Below are positions 15,937-24,157 of a DNA stretch of 64,000 bases, piece after piece. The translations under genes and the position numbers were made by a program. Numbering within the stretch: position 1 is the first letter of the stretch; every line of letters starts with the position of its first letter. Origin of the DNA: Bin18 sp965200355 (lineage in GTDB: Bacteria; Desulfobacterota; Binatia; Bin18); the NCBI GenBank assembly GCA_965200355.1, contig OZ241351.1:310001-374000 (forward strand), given 5' to 3'. Below the pieces are notes generated by a model. The model had not been told where the DNA came from, made no database searches, and was given only the letters and a program-made list of their open reading frames with translations.

Positions 15937-16809
15937 ATGAACCTCCAACCTCCCGGCGTTTTTACCTTTCTGGATGGCCTTACGGGCGAACAGACCGGCC
16001 AACTCGCCCGCAAAGTCGAAAGGCTCGGCTATAGCGCCCTGTGGTTTCCCGAGACCCTGGGCCGTGAAAGCTTTTCGTTTGCCTCGTATTTGCTGAGCCA
16101 AACCGAACGTCTGGTCATCGCCACCGGCATTGTGGTGACGTATGCCTATGAGCCGATTGCGATAGCCAATGCCACCCGAACGCTCGCCGAGCTATACGGC
16201 GACCGTTTTGTACTCGGCCTGGGTGTGAGTAATGCGCAGGGCAACGCTCGGCGCGGCATTCCATATGGCAAGCCCCTCAGCTTCATGCGTGCGTATCTGA
16301 CCAAGATGCAAGCCGCCCCATACGCTGCCCCCGCCCCGCCAAACGACCCGCCGGTGGTCCTGGCTGGGATGATGCCCAAGATGCTGGCCCTGGCCGCAGC
16401 CCAGACCCAGGGAACGCATACCTATTTCACCGGGCTTGCGCAGATTGCCGCGACCCGTAAGGCTCTCGGCCCGGACCCGTGGCTGTGTGCCGAGCTGGGG
16501 GTCATGCTGGAATCGGACGCGGACACGGCCCGCGCAGCCGCCCGGAGTTATATGCAGACCTATCTCCACATCGACCACTACGCCCAACGCTTCAAGGCCG
16601 TTGGTTTTACTGACGCCGACATGGCAAATGGTGGCAGTGACCGACTCGTAGACGCGGTTATTGCCTGGGGAGACGCGGCAAAAATTCGCGAGCGGATTGC
16701 CGCCTATTACGAGGCCGGGGCGTCCCACGTCTGTATCCTGCCGTTGAGCCCCAAGGGCGGTATGGTGCCGGACGAGCGGGCAGTTGAAGCATTAGCGCCA
16801 GAGAGATAA
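15937..16809 (+). CDS. LLM-class oxidoreductase 2 (TIGR03620-like)
   Basis: A 290-aa luciferase-superfamily enzyme of the short, F420-associated type. Key stretches: GYSALWFPETLGRESFSFASYLLSQTERL, ATGIVVTYAYEPIAIANATRTL, RFVLGLGVSN and PPVVLAGMMPKML. A strong AAAGGAGG site precedes the ATG. It separates the two methyltransferase/nuclease modules, so it is either cargo of the island or an ancestral gene into which modules were inserted on both sides. The substrate is unknown. Confidence 0.9.
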   Translation: MNLQPPGVFTFLDGLTGEQTGQLARKVERLGYSALWFPETLGRESFSFASYLLSQTERLVIATGIVVTYAYEPIAIANATRTLAELYGDRFVLGLGVSNAQGNARRGIPYGKPLSFMRAYLTKMQAAPYAAPAPPNDPPVVLAGMMPKMLALAAAQTQGTHTYFTGLAQIAATRKALGPDPWLCAELGVMLESDADTARAAARSYMQTYLHIDHYAQRFKAVGFTDADMANGGSDRLVDAVIAWGDAAKIRERIAAYYEAGASHVCILPLSPKGGMVPDERAVEALAPER

Positions 16810-16850
16810 CGCGGCGCAAGCCCAGCATCCCATTGGAAATGCCGAGTAGT

Positions 16851-17636
16851 ATGAACACGGAACAGGCGGGAACGCTTTTTGATACGACTGGGCAAACCCG
16901 CACGCCTTCAGGGAGAAAAAGTCCCGAGGGCGTGGCAACCTCAGACCTCATATTTTCCGCGTATATTGGTAATAATGCCGATATCTTTCCGAAAGTGCTG
17001 CAACTCCATGTGGGAGATGGCGCAAGAATTGCCGACGTAACATATGGCAAAGGAGTTTTCTGGAGAAATGTAGATACAAGCAAATATCGGTTTTTCCCGT
17101 CCGATATCGCGGATGGCATAGACTGCCGACAGCTTCCTTACGAAGATGACTCATTGGATGCTGTCGTTTTCGACCCGCCATACATGGAAGGATTCTACAG
17201 GACGGGTAAGACCGTAAAAGCAGGCGACGGGACACACAAGACGTTCAGAGATCATTATTCCAACGGCGATGAAGCGCCTAAGCCGAATGGCGCGAAATGG
17301 CACGCCGCGGTTCTAGAAATGTATAACGAGGGAGGGAAAGAGGCCCACCGTATTCTGAAAGAGAGAGGTGTCTATATCGTCAAGTGTCAGGATGAGGTCA
17401 GCGCAAACAGACAAAATCTTACTCATGTTGAGATTATAAACTCATTCGCAGAAATCGGCTTCTTCTGTAAAGACCTGTTCATTGTCGTGCGTCCGAATAA
17501 ACCAGGCATGAGTAGAGTTATTAACCAAGTCCATGCGCGAAAAAATCATTCGTATTTTCTCATCTTTATAAAAATACCACGAGACAAGACAGCATCGCAG
17601 ATGCGATTCGCTACAGCAACTCGTTCATCAAAGTAA
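16851..17636 (+). CDS. DNA methyltransferase M2, paralogue of M1
   Basis: Same family as M1: IADVTYGKGVFW, DAVVFDPPYME, GVYIVKCQDEV, LTHVEIIN and VHARKNHSYFL are conserved, while the N-terminus and the segment after DPPY (TGKTVKAGDGTHKTF) differ. The start is uncertain: ATG 16851 gives MNTEQAGTLF; ATG 16839 and TTG 16833 are also in frame. Its 3' end overlaps the convergent nuclease gene R2 by 26 bp. A+T content is higher than in neighbouring genes, consistent with transfer. It probably protects host DNA against R2. Confidence 0.85.
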   Translation: MNTEQAGTLFDTTGQTRTPSGRKSPEGVATSDLIFSAYIGNNADIFPKVLQLHVGDGARIADVTYGKGVFWRNVDTSKYRFFPSDIADGIDCRQLPYEDDSLDAVVFDPPYMEGFYRTGKTVKAGDGTHKTFRDHYSNGDEAPKPNGAKWHAAVLEMYNEGGKEAHRILKERGVYIVKCQDEVSANRQNLTHVEIINSFAEIGFFCKDLFIVVRPNKPGMSRVINQVHARKNHSYFLIFIKIPRDKTASQMRFATATRSSK

Positions 17637-18192
17637 ACGGTTCTTCAGAGAACGGAGGCTTGGGGGGCCAGTGAACCGTTACAAGGGTGGCAAGTAAATG
17701 GTCTCGCTGATACTCGTCGTAGCCTTTATACCTTGATGGGGGTAAATCATCGTTTTTTGCAAAGACAAACCTCCACTTCTCTTCAAAGGCGAAAACATTG
17801 ACGGCCAGGATATGAAATTCCCCCCGCAGTAAACAGGTCGTGTGTACTTCAGTTCCATTCGGGAGAATGACCGCACGCCGGTCACTCGCATCTACCTGGG
17901 CTTTACCAACCCACCCCTCATCCGTTTTCCGGATGGTATTTGTCTGAAGAGATTTTGATTCAAAAATGAATTCCTTACCCTTGTAGGTAACGACACGGTC
18001 GCCTTTCTTTTTCCTGTCGCGGTCATCATGTTTTGCGACCTGAGAAATTCCTTCGCGGTTGAGCCAGATTTTTTCTAATTTCATCTCGGCCAAGTACCCA
18101 AGGATCATTCCTCTGAGGCTTGGATTCTGATTGACCACTTGCGTCAGTTCTTCGACGGTGATGTCCCACCGTCTGAGTATGGAGTCCGGCAT
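17611..18192 (-). CDS. Restriction endonuclease-like protein R2 (ExK nuclease)
   Basis: A 193-aa protein with a PD-(D/E)xK-like core: GDRVVTYKGKEFIFESKSLQ contains the E-x-K pair in FESK preceded by an acidic residue. The N-terminus is helical (WDITVEELTQVVNQNPSLRG) and may contact DNA. It bears no resemblance to R1. ATG 18192 (MPDSILRRW) has GAGG upstream; a TTG 12 bp earlier is less likely. Convergent overlap with M2 marks them as a pair. There is no controller gene beside it. Nuclease assignment rests on one motif plus context. Confidence 0.7.
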   Translation of the reverse strand: MPDSILRRWDITVEELTQVVNQNPSLRGMILGYLAEMKLEKIWLNREGISQVAKHDDRDRKKKGDRVVTYKGKEFIFESKSLQTNTIRKTDEGWVGKAQVDASDRRAVILPNGTEVHTTCLLRGEFHILAVNVFAFEEKWRFVFAKNDDLPPSRYKGYDEYQRDHLLATLVTVHWPPKPPFSEEPFTLMNELL

Positions 18193-18329
18193 GGTTAGCC
18201 TCAAAGTGTGTCAGGAGAAGAGATCTGGAACCACGGGAACGCTAGTAGCCGGTCTTCGTATTGTCAAGCGTCCTCGCATTGCTTCTCTTCCCACAGCCCT
18301 CCCTTCCCCCCATCTTCTCATCCCCCCCA

Positions 18330-18358
18330 TTTAGGCGTATGTCTCTCTACACCTGATA
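18330..18358 (+). repeat. Leader repeat, copy 2 (before LLM 3)
   Basis: Second copy of the 29-bp leader seen at 15894 (two mismatches), followed after a 15-20-bp insertion by the same AAGGAGGAAAG ribosome site. The two copies flank a 2.4-kb segment holding LLM 2, M2 and R2. Confidence 0.85.
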
Positions 18359-18389
18359 CTCTTTACGCCTGACAATAAGGAGGAAAGCC

Positions 18390-19265
18390 ATGCAACTCGG
18401 ACTCTTTGGTATCAATATGGGACCGTGCAGTACCCCGGACGCCTCAGCGCGGGTGGCGCAGGCCGCCGAGGCCGCGGGGTTTGAATCTGTCTGGGCCGGC
18501 GAGCATGTGGTGTTGCCGGACCCGCAGGAGCCGCCTTCGCCCCTCCCGCCGGCCTATCCCATGCTTGACCCCAATATCGACTTTGCCTTTCTGGCCGGCC
18601 AGACCCGCACCATTCGGATGGGAACCGGCATTATTATTCTGCCCCAGCGCAATCCGCTGGTGCTGGCAAAAGAGATGGCCAGCCTGGACGTGCTGTCAGG
18701 CGGACGCCTGATCTTTGGGGTTGGCATTGGCTATCTCAAACCGGAATTTGACGCCCTCGGAGCCCCGTTCAGCCATAAAGGACCCCGCACGCTTGAATAT
18801 GTTGAGGCCATGCGGGCCATTTGGAGTCAGGCCGACCCGGCCTATCAGGGACAGTTTGCCTCTTTTAGTGGGGTCAAAGCATTCCCCAAGCCGGTCCAGC
18901 AGCCCGGTCCGCCCGTCGTGTTTGGTGGTATGACCCCCCAGGCTTTCCAACGCTCTGTGACCCACGGCAACGGCTGGTACGGCTTTGCCCTCGATGTGGG
19001 CGGAACCAAAAAATGCCTCGACGGTCTGAAGGCTGCCGGAGCAAACAATGCCCGCCCGCACGATTTGGGTCCGCTCGAAATCAGCGTGACGCCAGTTGGC
19101 CGGATTGACCTCGACACGGCCAAACGCTATGCCGACTTGGGCGTGGACCGTCTGATTGTCCTTTTCCCGCCCAAAGGAGACGCCCTGTTCGCCCTCAGCA
19201 CAACGGAGACAGAAATTACCGATTACGTCAAAGAGATTGGGGACACGGTGATTGGACGAGTCTAG
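18390..19265 (+). CDS. LLM-class oxidoreductase 3 (TIGR03619-like)
   Basis: A 291-aa luciferase-family protein: AAGFESVWAGEHVVLPDPQ, TIRMGTGIIILPQRNPLVLAKEMASLDVLSGG, GVGIGYLKPEFDALG and PPVVFGGMTPQAF are typical. Ribosome site AAGGAGGAAAG precedes ATG 18390. It is a different subfamily from LLM 2 despite the shared leader sequence. It converges with the enoyl-CoA hydratase gene 19 bp downstream. Cofactor (FMN or F420) and substrate cannot be decided. Confidence 0.91.
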   Translation: MQLGLFGINMGPCSTPDASARVAQAAEAAGFESVWAGEHVVLPDPQEPPSPLPPAYPMLDPNIDFAFLAGQTRTIRMGTGIIILPQRNPLVLAKEMASLDVLSGGRLIFGVGIGYLKPEFDALGAPFSHKGPRTLEYVEAMRAIWSQADPAYQGQFASFSGVKAFPKPVQQPGPPVVFGGMTPQAFQRSVTHGNGWYGFALDVGGTKKCLDGLKAAGANNARPHDLGPLEISVTPVGRIDLDTAKRYADLGVDRLIVLFPPKGDALFALSTTETEITDYVKEIGDTVIGRV

Positions 19266-19284
19266 CGGTCGGGGCGGACCGGAC

Positions 19285-20070
19285 TCAGGAGGTCTGCGTC
19301 CGTCCCCGTTGCTGCACGCCGGCTACCCTGCCGGCTATCGCCTCGGGCGTGACGCCACGGACCTGTTCGCGCCAAGCGGTTGATTCGAGTCGCAGCCCGT
19401 CGCCAAGCGTCCGGGCATAGCCTTCGTTTATTACCCGCTTCATAGTGCGCAGCATATCGGGCGGGCACGACAGCATATCCGCAGCCAAGGCGCGGCAGAC
19501 GGACAGCAAAGCGTCAGGGGCCACAACCCGGTTCACCAGCCCCCAGGCTTCGGCTTGCTGGGCCGACAGATAATTGCCGGTCAGAGACAATTCACGCGCC
19601 CGGTAAATACCAATCACGCGCGAGAGTTTCTGGCTGAGGCCCCAACCCGGCATGACCCCCATCCGGGCGTGGGTATCCGCAAAACGCGCCTGGCTGGACG
19701 CAATCAGGACATCGCAGGCCAGGGCCAGCTCAAAGCCACCCGTAATGGCAAAACCATTGATCGCCCCAATAATGGGCCGGTCAAACGCCTCCATGACCCG
19801 CACCACGTCCATGCTGCCCGGTGTTGGCTGCGGTTCTTGTAAGGGGGCGCTCGTCCGGCTCAATTCTTTCAGGTCCATGCCGGCACAGAACGCCCGTCCG
19901 GCTCCGGTCAGGATAACGACCTGGGTCGCCGGGTCGCTGTGCAGCGACGTAAAAGCGCTGACTATGGCGAGCCGGAGTTCACGCGACAAGGCATTCATCG
20001 CCTGTGGGCGGTTCAGGGTCAGGGTGGCGATTCCGTCGGCTGTCTCAACTCTGAGGACTGGTTCTGACAT
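19285..20070 (-). CDS. Enoyl-CoA hydratase/isomerase family protein (crotonase) 1
   Basis: A 261-aa crotonase-fold protein. Oxyanion-hole segments are GRAFCAGMDLKEL and AINGFAITGGFELALACD; the latter is followed by ADTHARMGVMPGWGLSQKL. It would act on an acyl-CoA, for example by hydration, but crotonases vary widely in reaction. The ATG at 20070 follows AGGAGGAG; an upstream extension to 20226 is possible but unsupported. It is divergent from the MFS gene, leaving about 150 bp for both promoters. Confidence 0.9.
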   Translation of the reverse strand: MSEPVLRVETADGIATLTLNRPQAMNALSRELRLAIVSAFTSLHSDPATQVVILTGAGRAFCAGMDLKELSRTSAPLQEPQPTPGSMDVVRVMEAFDRPIIGAINGFAITGGFELALACDVLIASSQARFADTHARMGVMPGWGLSQKLSRVIGIYRARELSLTGNYLSAQQAEAWGLVNRVVAPDALLSVCRALAADMLSCPPDMLRTMKRVINEGYARTLGDGLRLESTAWREQVRGVTPEAIAGRVAGVQQRGRTQTS

Positions 20071-20217
20071 CGAAGCTCCTCCTGAGGCTTGGGAGTATGC
20101 CCTGAGCACGGCGTCCCGCCAAGTCCCCGCTTCATTGACGCTCTCTGCATTCGTCTCTACACTCCTGTGCTCTTGAGCGTGAGGCGTCCGGGAAAGCCTA
20201 TACGCCAGGCGGATTTT

Positions 20218-21462
20218 TTGGAACAACGGACAGCCCCTCCTTCGGCCTCAGCCTTTACCTACCCCAGCTTCCAACGCTATTGGGCCGCCCGGCTGTGTGT
20301 CACCCTGGCGATTCAAATGCAGGCCGTGGCCATTGGCTGGCAGGTGTATGATCTGACTCGCCGGCCGCTGGACCTCGGCCTGGTCGGCCTGGCCCAATTT
20401 CTGCCCTCACTCGGCCTCGCCCTGGTCACGGGCCACGTTGCCGACCGCTATGACCGGCGGACCGTGATGGCGGTGTGCATCGTGGTTGAGGCGCTGTGCG
20501 CCGGGCTCTTTTTGCTGTTTACCCTGCAAGGCGGCACCAATACGCTCGTCCTCTTTGGGGTGCTTGTGCTGTTCGGGACGGCGCGCGCCTTTGAGTTTCC
20601 AGCCTCGGTCGCCTTGATGCCCAATCTCGTGCCGCCCCGTCTTTTTACCAATGCCGCCGCCTGGAGTTCGACCGCATGGCAAGCCGCGACCATCGTTGGC
20701 CCGGCCATTGGCGGGCTGCTGTACGCGGTTGGACCAGCTACGGTGTATGGCTGCTGTATTGTGATGTTTCTCCTGTCCGTTGGGCTGGTGTCCACCATCC
20801 GGGTGGCCAAACGCGCCCGCGAGCACGTGGCCGCTTCCTGGGCGTCTGTTGTGGCCGGCATTGCCTTTATTCGGGGTCAGCCGGTTGTCCTGGGCGCGGT
20901 CTCGCTCGACCTGTTTGCGGTACTGTTGGGCGGCGCAACCGCCCTGCTGCCGGTGTATGCGCGGGATATTCTGCATGTTGGTCCGTGGGGACTCGGGCTG
21001 CTGAGAAGTGCGCCGGCAGTCGGCGCGCTGGTCACAGCCCTGCTCGTCGCCCGCCACCCGATTCAACGTCATGCCGGCCCGATGCTGCTGTGGACGGTTG
21101 GCGTCTTCGGGCTGTCCATCGTCGTCTTTGGGCTGTCTCAGCACCTCTGGCTGTCCCTGCTGGCCCTGGTGATATTGGGCGCGTCAGACATGATTAGCGT
21201 CGTTATTCGGCGGGTGCTGGTGTTGGTGAAGACACCCGACGAGATGCGCGGTCGAGTCAGCGCGGTCGAGTCGGTCTTTATTGGCGCGTCAAACGAGCTG
21301 GGAGAGTTTGAGTCTGGCCTGACCGCGGCCTGGTTTGGGGTGGTGCCGGCCGTGGTGCTGGGCGGGCTTGGCACCCTGGCTGTGGTGGGTGTGTGGGCGC
21401 GTCTCTTTCCGCAGTTGCGCCACGTCGATTCTTTAGAGGCAGAACGACTGGAAAAGCCCTAA
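20218..21462 (+). CDS. MFS transporter (EntS/MFS_3-like)
   Basis: Twelve-helix major facilitator of about 414 aa. The family loop after helix 2 is TGHVADRYDRRTVM, and the cytoplasmic segment TPDEMRGRVSAVESVFIGASNELGEFESG is typical of EntS-like exporters. The start is uncertain: TTG 20218 has AGGCGG upstream and gives the usual short lead before FTYPSFQRYWAARL; GTG 20179 is the main alternative. It probably exports a small molecule; no siderophore genes accompany it. Confidence 0.87.
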   Translation: MEQRTAPPSASAFTYPSFQRYWAARLCVTLAIQMQAVAIGWQVYDLTRRPLDLGLVGLAQFLPSLGLALVTGHVADRYDRRTVMAVCIVVEALCAGLFLLFTLQGGTNTLVLFGVLVLFGTARAFEFPASVALMPNLVPPRLFTNAAAWSSTAWQAATIVGPAIGGLLYAVGPATVYGCCIVMFLLSVGLVSTIRVAKRAREHVAASWASVVAGIAFIRGQPVVLGAVSLDLFAVLLGGATALLPVYARDILHVGPWGLGLLRSAPAVGALVTALLVARHPIQRHAGPMLLWTVGVFGLSIVVFGLSQHLWLSLLALVILGASDMISVVIRRVLVLVKTPDEMRGRVSAVESVFIGASNELGEFESGLTAAWFGVVPAVVLGGLGTLAVVGVWARLFPQLRHVDSLEAERLEKP

Positions 21463-21526
21463 ACATTGACTTCCCGTGGGGAGTGTGTTTTCCATCCCGA
21501 CTTGATGACAGAAAGAGAGAGAACAG

Positions 21527-22543
21527 ATGGAACTTGACCGCTTATTGACCGCGCACTCGCTCGGCGAGGCCGAGGCTATCGCCCGGCACGCCGAAGACCT
21601 AGGCTTTGACGGGGTGTGGAGCATGGAGAACCAGCACGACCCCTTTCTGTCGCTCGCCGTGGCCGCCACCGCCACCACCCGGCTGACGCTCGGCACGGCC
21701 ATTGCCCTGTCGTTTCCGCGCAGCCCGATGTCCTTGGCCTATACGGCCTGGGACCTGCAACGCGCCGCAAACGGGCGCTTTGTATTGGGACTCGGCACCC
21801 AGGTGAAGGGCCATAATCAGCGCCGCTATAGTGTCAAATGGGAATCGCCGGGGCCGAAGTTGCGCGAGATTATTCTGGCCCTGCGGGCGATTTGGGATTG
21901 CTGGCAAAACGGCACGCCGTTGGACTTTCGGGGCGAGTTTTATCAGCATACGCTGATGACCCCGGCCTTTTCGCCGGGGAAGATCGACCATCCGCATATT
22001 CCCATCTATATCGCCGGGGTGAACCCGTATATCTGCCGTTTGGCCGGCGAGCTGTGCGACGGCTTTCACGCCCATCCGTTTCACTCCGCGAAATTCTTGC
22101 GCGAACGGGTGATTCCCCACATCGAACAGGGCGCGCAGAAAGCCGGGCGCAGCCGCAAAGACCTGGTGGTTGCCAGCTCGGCTTTTGTGATTATGGGCGA
22201 CACCCAAAAAGAAATGGACGCCCTGCGCGAAAAGGTGCGGATGCAGATTGCCTTCTATGCCTCGACCCGCACGTATAAACCCGTGCTGGACGTCCACGGC
22301 TGGGGGGATGTGTGTCTCCGCCTGAACGCCAAAGCGGCCAAGGGCGAGTGGCAGGCCATGTCCAACGAGGTGACGGATGAGATGTTAGACGAGTACACGG
22401 TCAGCGGCTCTCCGGCCGAAGTCCCGGCCCTGCTCAAAGAAAGATACGCCGGCCTGCTCGACCGGGTGGCCTTCTATCATCCCGACCGGCCGGGTGTGAA
22501 CGAGGCCCGCTGGCAGTCGATAGTCCAGGCATTTTCCGCATAG
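21527..22543 (+). CDS. LLM-class oxidoreductase 4 (TIGR03617-like)
   Basis: A 338-aa luciferase-superfamily protein: LGFDGVWSMENQHDPFLSLAVAA, LGTAIALSFPRSPMSLAYTAWDL, FVLGLGTQVKGHNQRRY and IPIYIAGVNPYICRLAGELCDG. These match the F420-associated TIGR03617 group common in actinobacteria and in Tectomicrobia/Binatota-like genomes. The ribosome site is GAAAGAGAGAG. Only 22 bp separate it from the following dehydrogenase gene, so they are likely co-transcribed. Confidence 0.91.
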   Translation: MELDRLLTAHSLGEAEAIARHAEDLGFDGVWSMENQHDPFLSLAVAATATTRLTLGTAIALSFPRSPMSLAYTAWDLQRAANGRFVLGLGTQVKGHNQRRYSVKWESPGPKLREIILALRAIWDCWQNGTPLDFRGEFYQHTLMTPAFSPGKIDHPHIPIYIAGVNPYICRLAGELCDGFHAHPFHSAKFLRERVIPHIEQGAQKAGRSRKDLVVASSAFVIMGDTQKEMDALREKVRMQIAFYASTRTYKPVLDVHGWGDVCLRLNAKAAKGEWQAMSNEVTDEMLDEYTVSGSPAEVPALLKERYAGLLDRVAFYHPDRPGVNEARWQSIVQAFSA

Positions 22544-22565
22544 AACAGGAAAGAGAGTCGGCGAT

Positions 22566-23576
22566 ATGCGCGCATGACAAATCAATCAGGAATTCGGCAT
22601 TGACCAGCTCACCCTCGTAGACCGGCCAGACCCCCAGCCCGGTCCCGGTCAGATTGTCATTCGGGTCAAGGCGACCTCACTCAATTATCGTGACCTCATG
22701 ACGGTCAAATACGGCGGGATGCGGGGCCTCACGCTGCCGCTGATTCCCCTGTCCGACGGGGCCGGCGAGGTGGTGGCCGTTGGTGCGGGGGTGAGGCGGG
22801 TGCAGCCGGGCGACCGGGTCGCCGGCATTTTCTTTCAGAACTGGCTGGCCGGTGGGCCGGACGCCTCCCATGCGGCCTCAGCCCTTGGCGGTGCCCTGGA
22901 CGGCATGTTCGCCGAATTGGTCGTCTTGCACGAAGACGGCGTGGTGAAGATTCCCGACTATATGACGTATGAAGACGCCGCCACCCTGCCCTGCGCCGCA
23001 GTCACAGCCTGGCAGAGTATGGTCACGCGGGGCAATATGAAAGCCGGTGACACGATATTGATTCTGGGAACCGGGGGCGTGTCGATCTTTGCCCTTCAGT
23101 TTGCCAAAGCCGCCGGGGTGCGCACGATTATTACCTCCAGCAGTGACGAAAAACTCGCCCGCGCCATCCAGCTCGGCGCGTCCGCAGTCATTAACTACCA
23201 GACCACCCCCGAGTGGGGCAAAAAGGTGTTGGAGCTTACCGACGGGGTGGGGGTCGATCAGGTGGTCGAAGTGGCCGGAGCCGGGACGCTGGCGCAATCG
23301 ATGGAGGCCACCCGGGTCGGCGGTTTTATTGGTCTGATCGGAATTCTGGCCGGCACTGATGGTGAGGTGAATCCCCTTCCGGTGCTGACCAAGAGCCTGC
23401 GACTTCAGGGGGTCTATGTTGGCTCACGCGCTATGTTCGAGGACATGAACACGGCTATGGCCGTGAATCAGATCAAGCCGGTGATTGATCGGGTGTATCC
23501 GTTTGAGGAGGCCCAGGAGGCGTTGAAACTTATGGAAAGCGCCTCCCATTTTGGCAAGATCGTGATTAGCGGCTAG
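22566..23576 (+). CDS. Zinc-type MDR alcohol dehydrogenase with in-frame TGA at codon 4
   Basis: NAD(P)-dependent medium-chain dehydrogenase. Motifs: SLNYRDLMTVKYGG, PLSDGAGEVVAVGAGV and ILGTGGVSIFALQFAKAAG (Rossmann). The natural start should be ATG 22566, followed by QINQEFGIDQLTLVDRPD, which is typical family N-terminus, but codon 4 (22575-22577) is TGA. Without readthrough the next start is ATG 22698, which loses the first 44 residues of the GroES-like fold. A Tyr codon is expected at that position in related proteins. Either the gene is inactivated by one codon, or the consensus is wrong there. Confidence 0.8.
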
Positions 23577-24144
23577 GGGGTTGCACTTCAGCATAGCGAA
23601 AACAGTCGGTGGTGTGGTCGTTGACCATGCCGGTCGCCTGCATGAAGGCATAACAGATAGTTGACCCAACAAAAGAGAAGCCGTGCTTCTTGAGGTCCCG
23701 GCTCATCGCGTCCGACTGCGCGCTGCGCGTCGGGACCGCTTGCAGCCTGGGCCAGGCGTTCTGACGCGGCTGCCCGCCGACAAACTGCCAGATATACGCA
23801 TCAAAGCTGCCGGCCTCTTGCTGGATAGCGAGCAAGGCGTTCGCATTTTTGATAGCGGACTCGACCTTTCGCCGGTTGCGCACGATACCGGGGTCAGCCA
23901 GCAGCCGCTCAACGGTATGCGGTGTATAACGGGCGACACGAACCGGGTCGAAGTGGTCAAAGACGGTTCGATAGTGGGCACGCTTCTTGAGGATGGTATC
24001 CCAGCTCAGACCGGCCTGGGCTCCTTCGAGGATGAGAAACTCGAACAGCGTCCGGTCGTCGTGTACCGCGACGCCCCATTCCTGGTCGTGGTATTGAATC
24101 GCCGGTGCGTTTTTGGCCCAGGCGCAGCGGGTGGCTGGTTTCAT
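23566..24144 (-). CDS. tag: DNA-3-methyladenine glycosylase I
   Basis: A 192-aa base-excision repair glycosylase removing 3-methyladenine. The Zn-binding residues of the Tag family are visible: the Cys of RCAWA, the His of QYHDQEWG, and the C-terminal His and Cys of NDHTTDC. LFEFLILEGAQAGLSWDTILKKR and GFSFVGSTICYAFMQATG are signature segments. ATG 24144 has AAGGAG upstream. It overlaps the end of the convergent dehydrogenase by 11 bp. Confidence 0.94.
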   Translation of the reverse strand: MKPATRCAWAKNAPAIQYHDQEWGVAVHDDRTLFEFLILEGAQAGLSWDTILKKRAHYRTVFDHFDPVRVARYTPHTVERLLADPGIVRNRRKVESAIKNANALLAIQQEAGSFDAYIWQFVGGQPRQNAWPRLQAVPTRSAQSDAMSRDLKKHGFSFVGSTICYAFMQATGMVNDHTTDCFRYAEVQPPSR

Positions 24145-24157
24145 CTCATCCTGCTCC

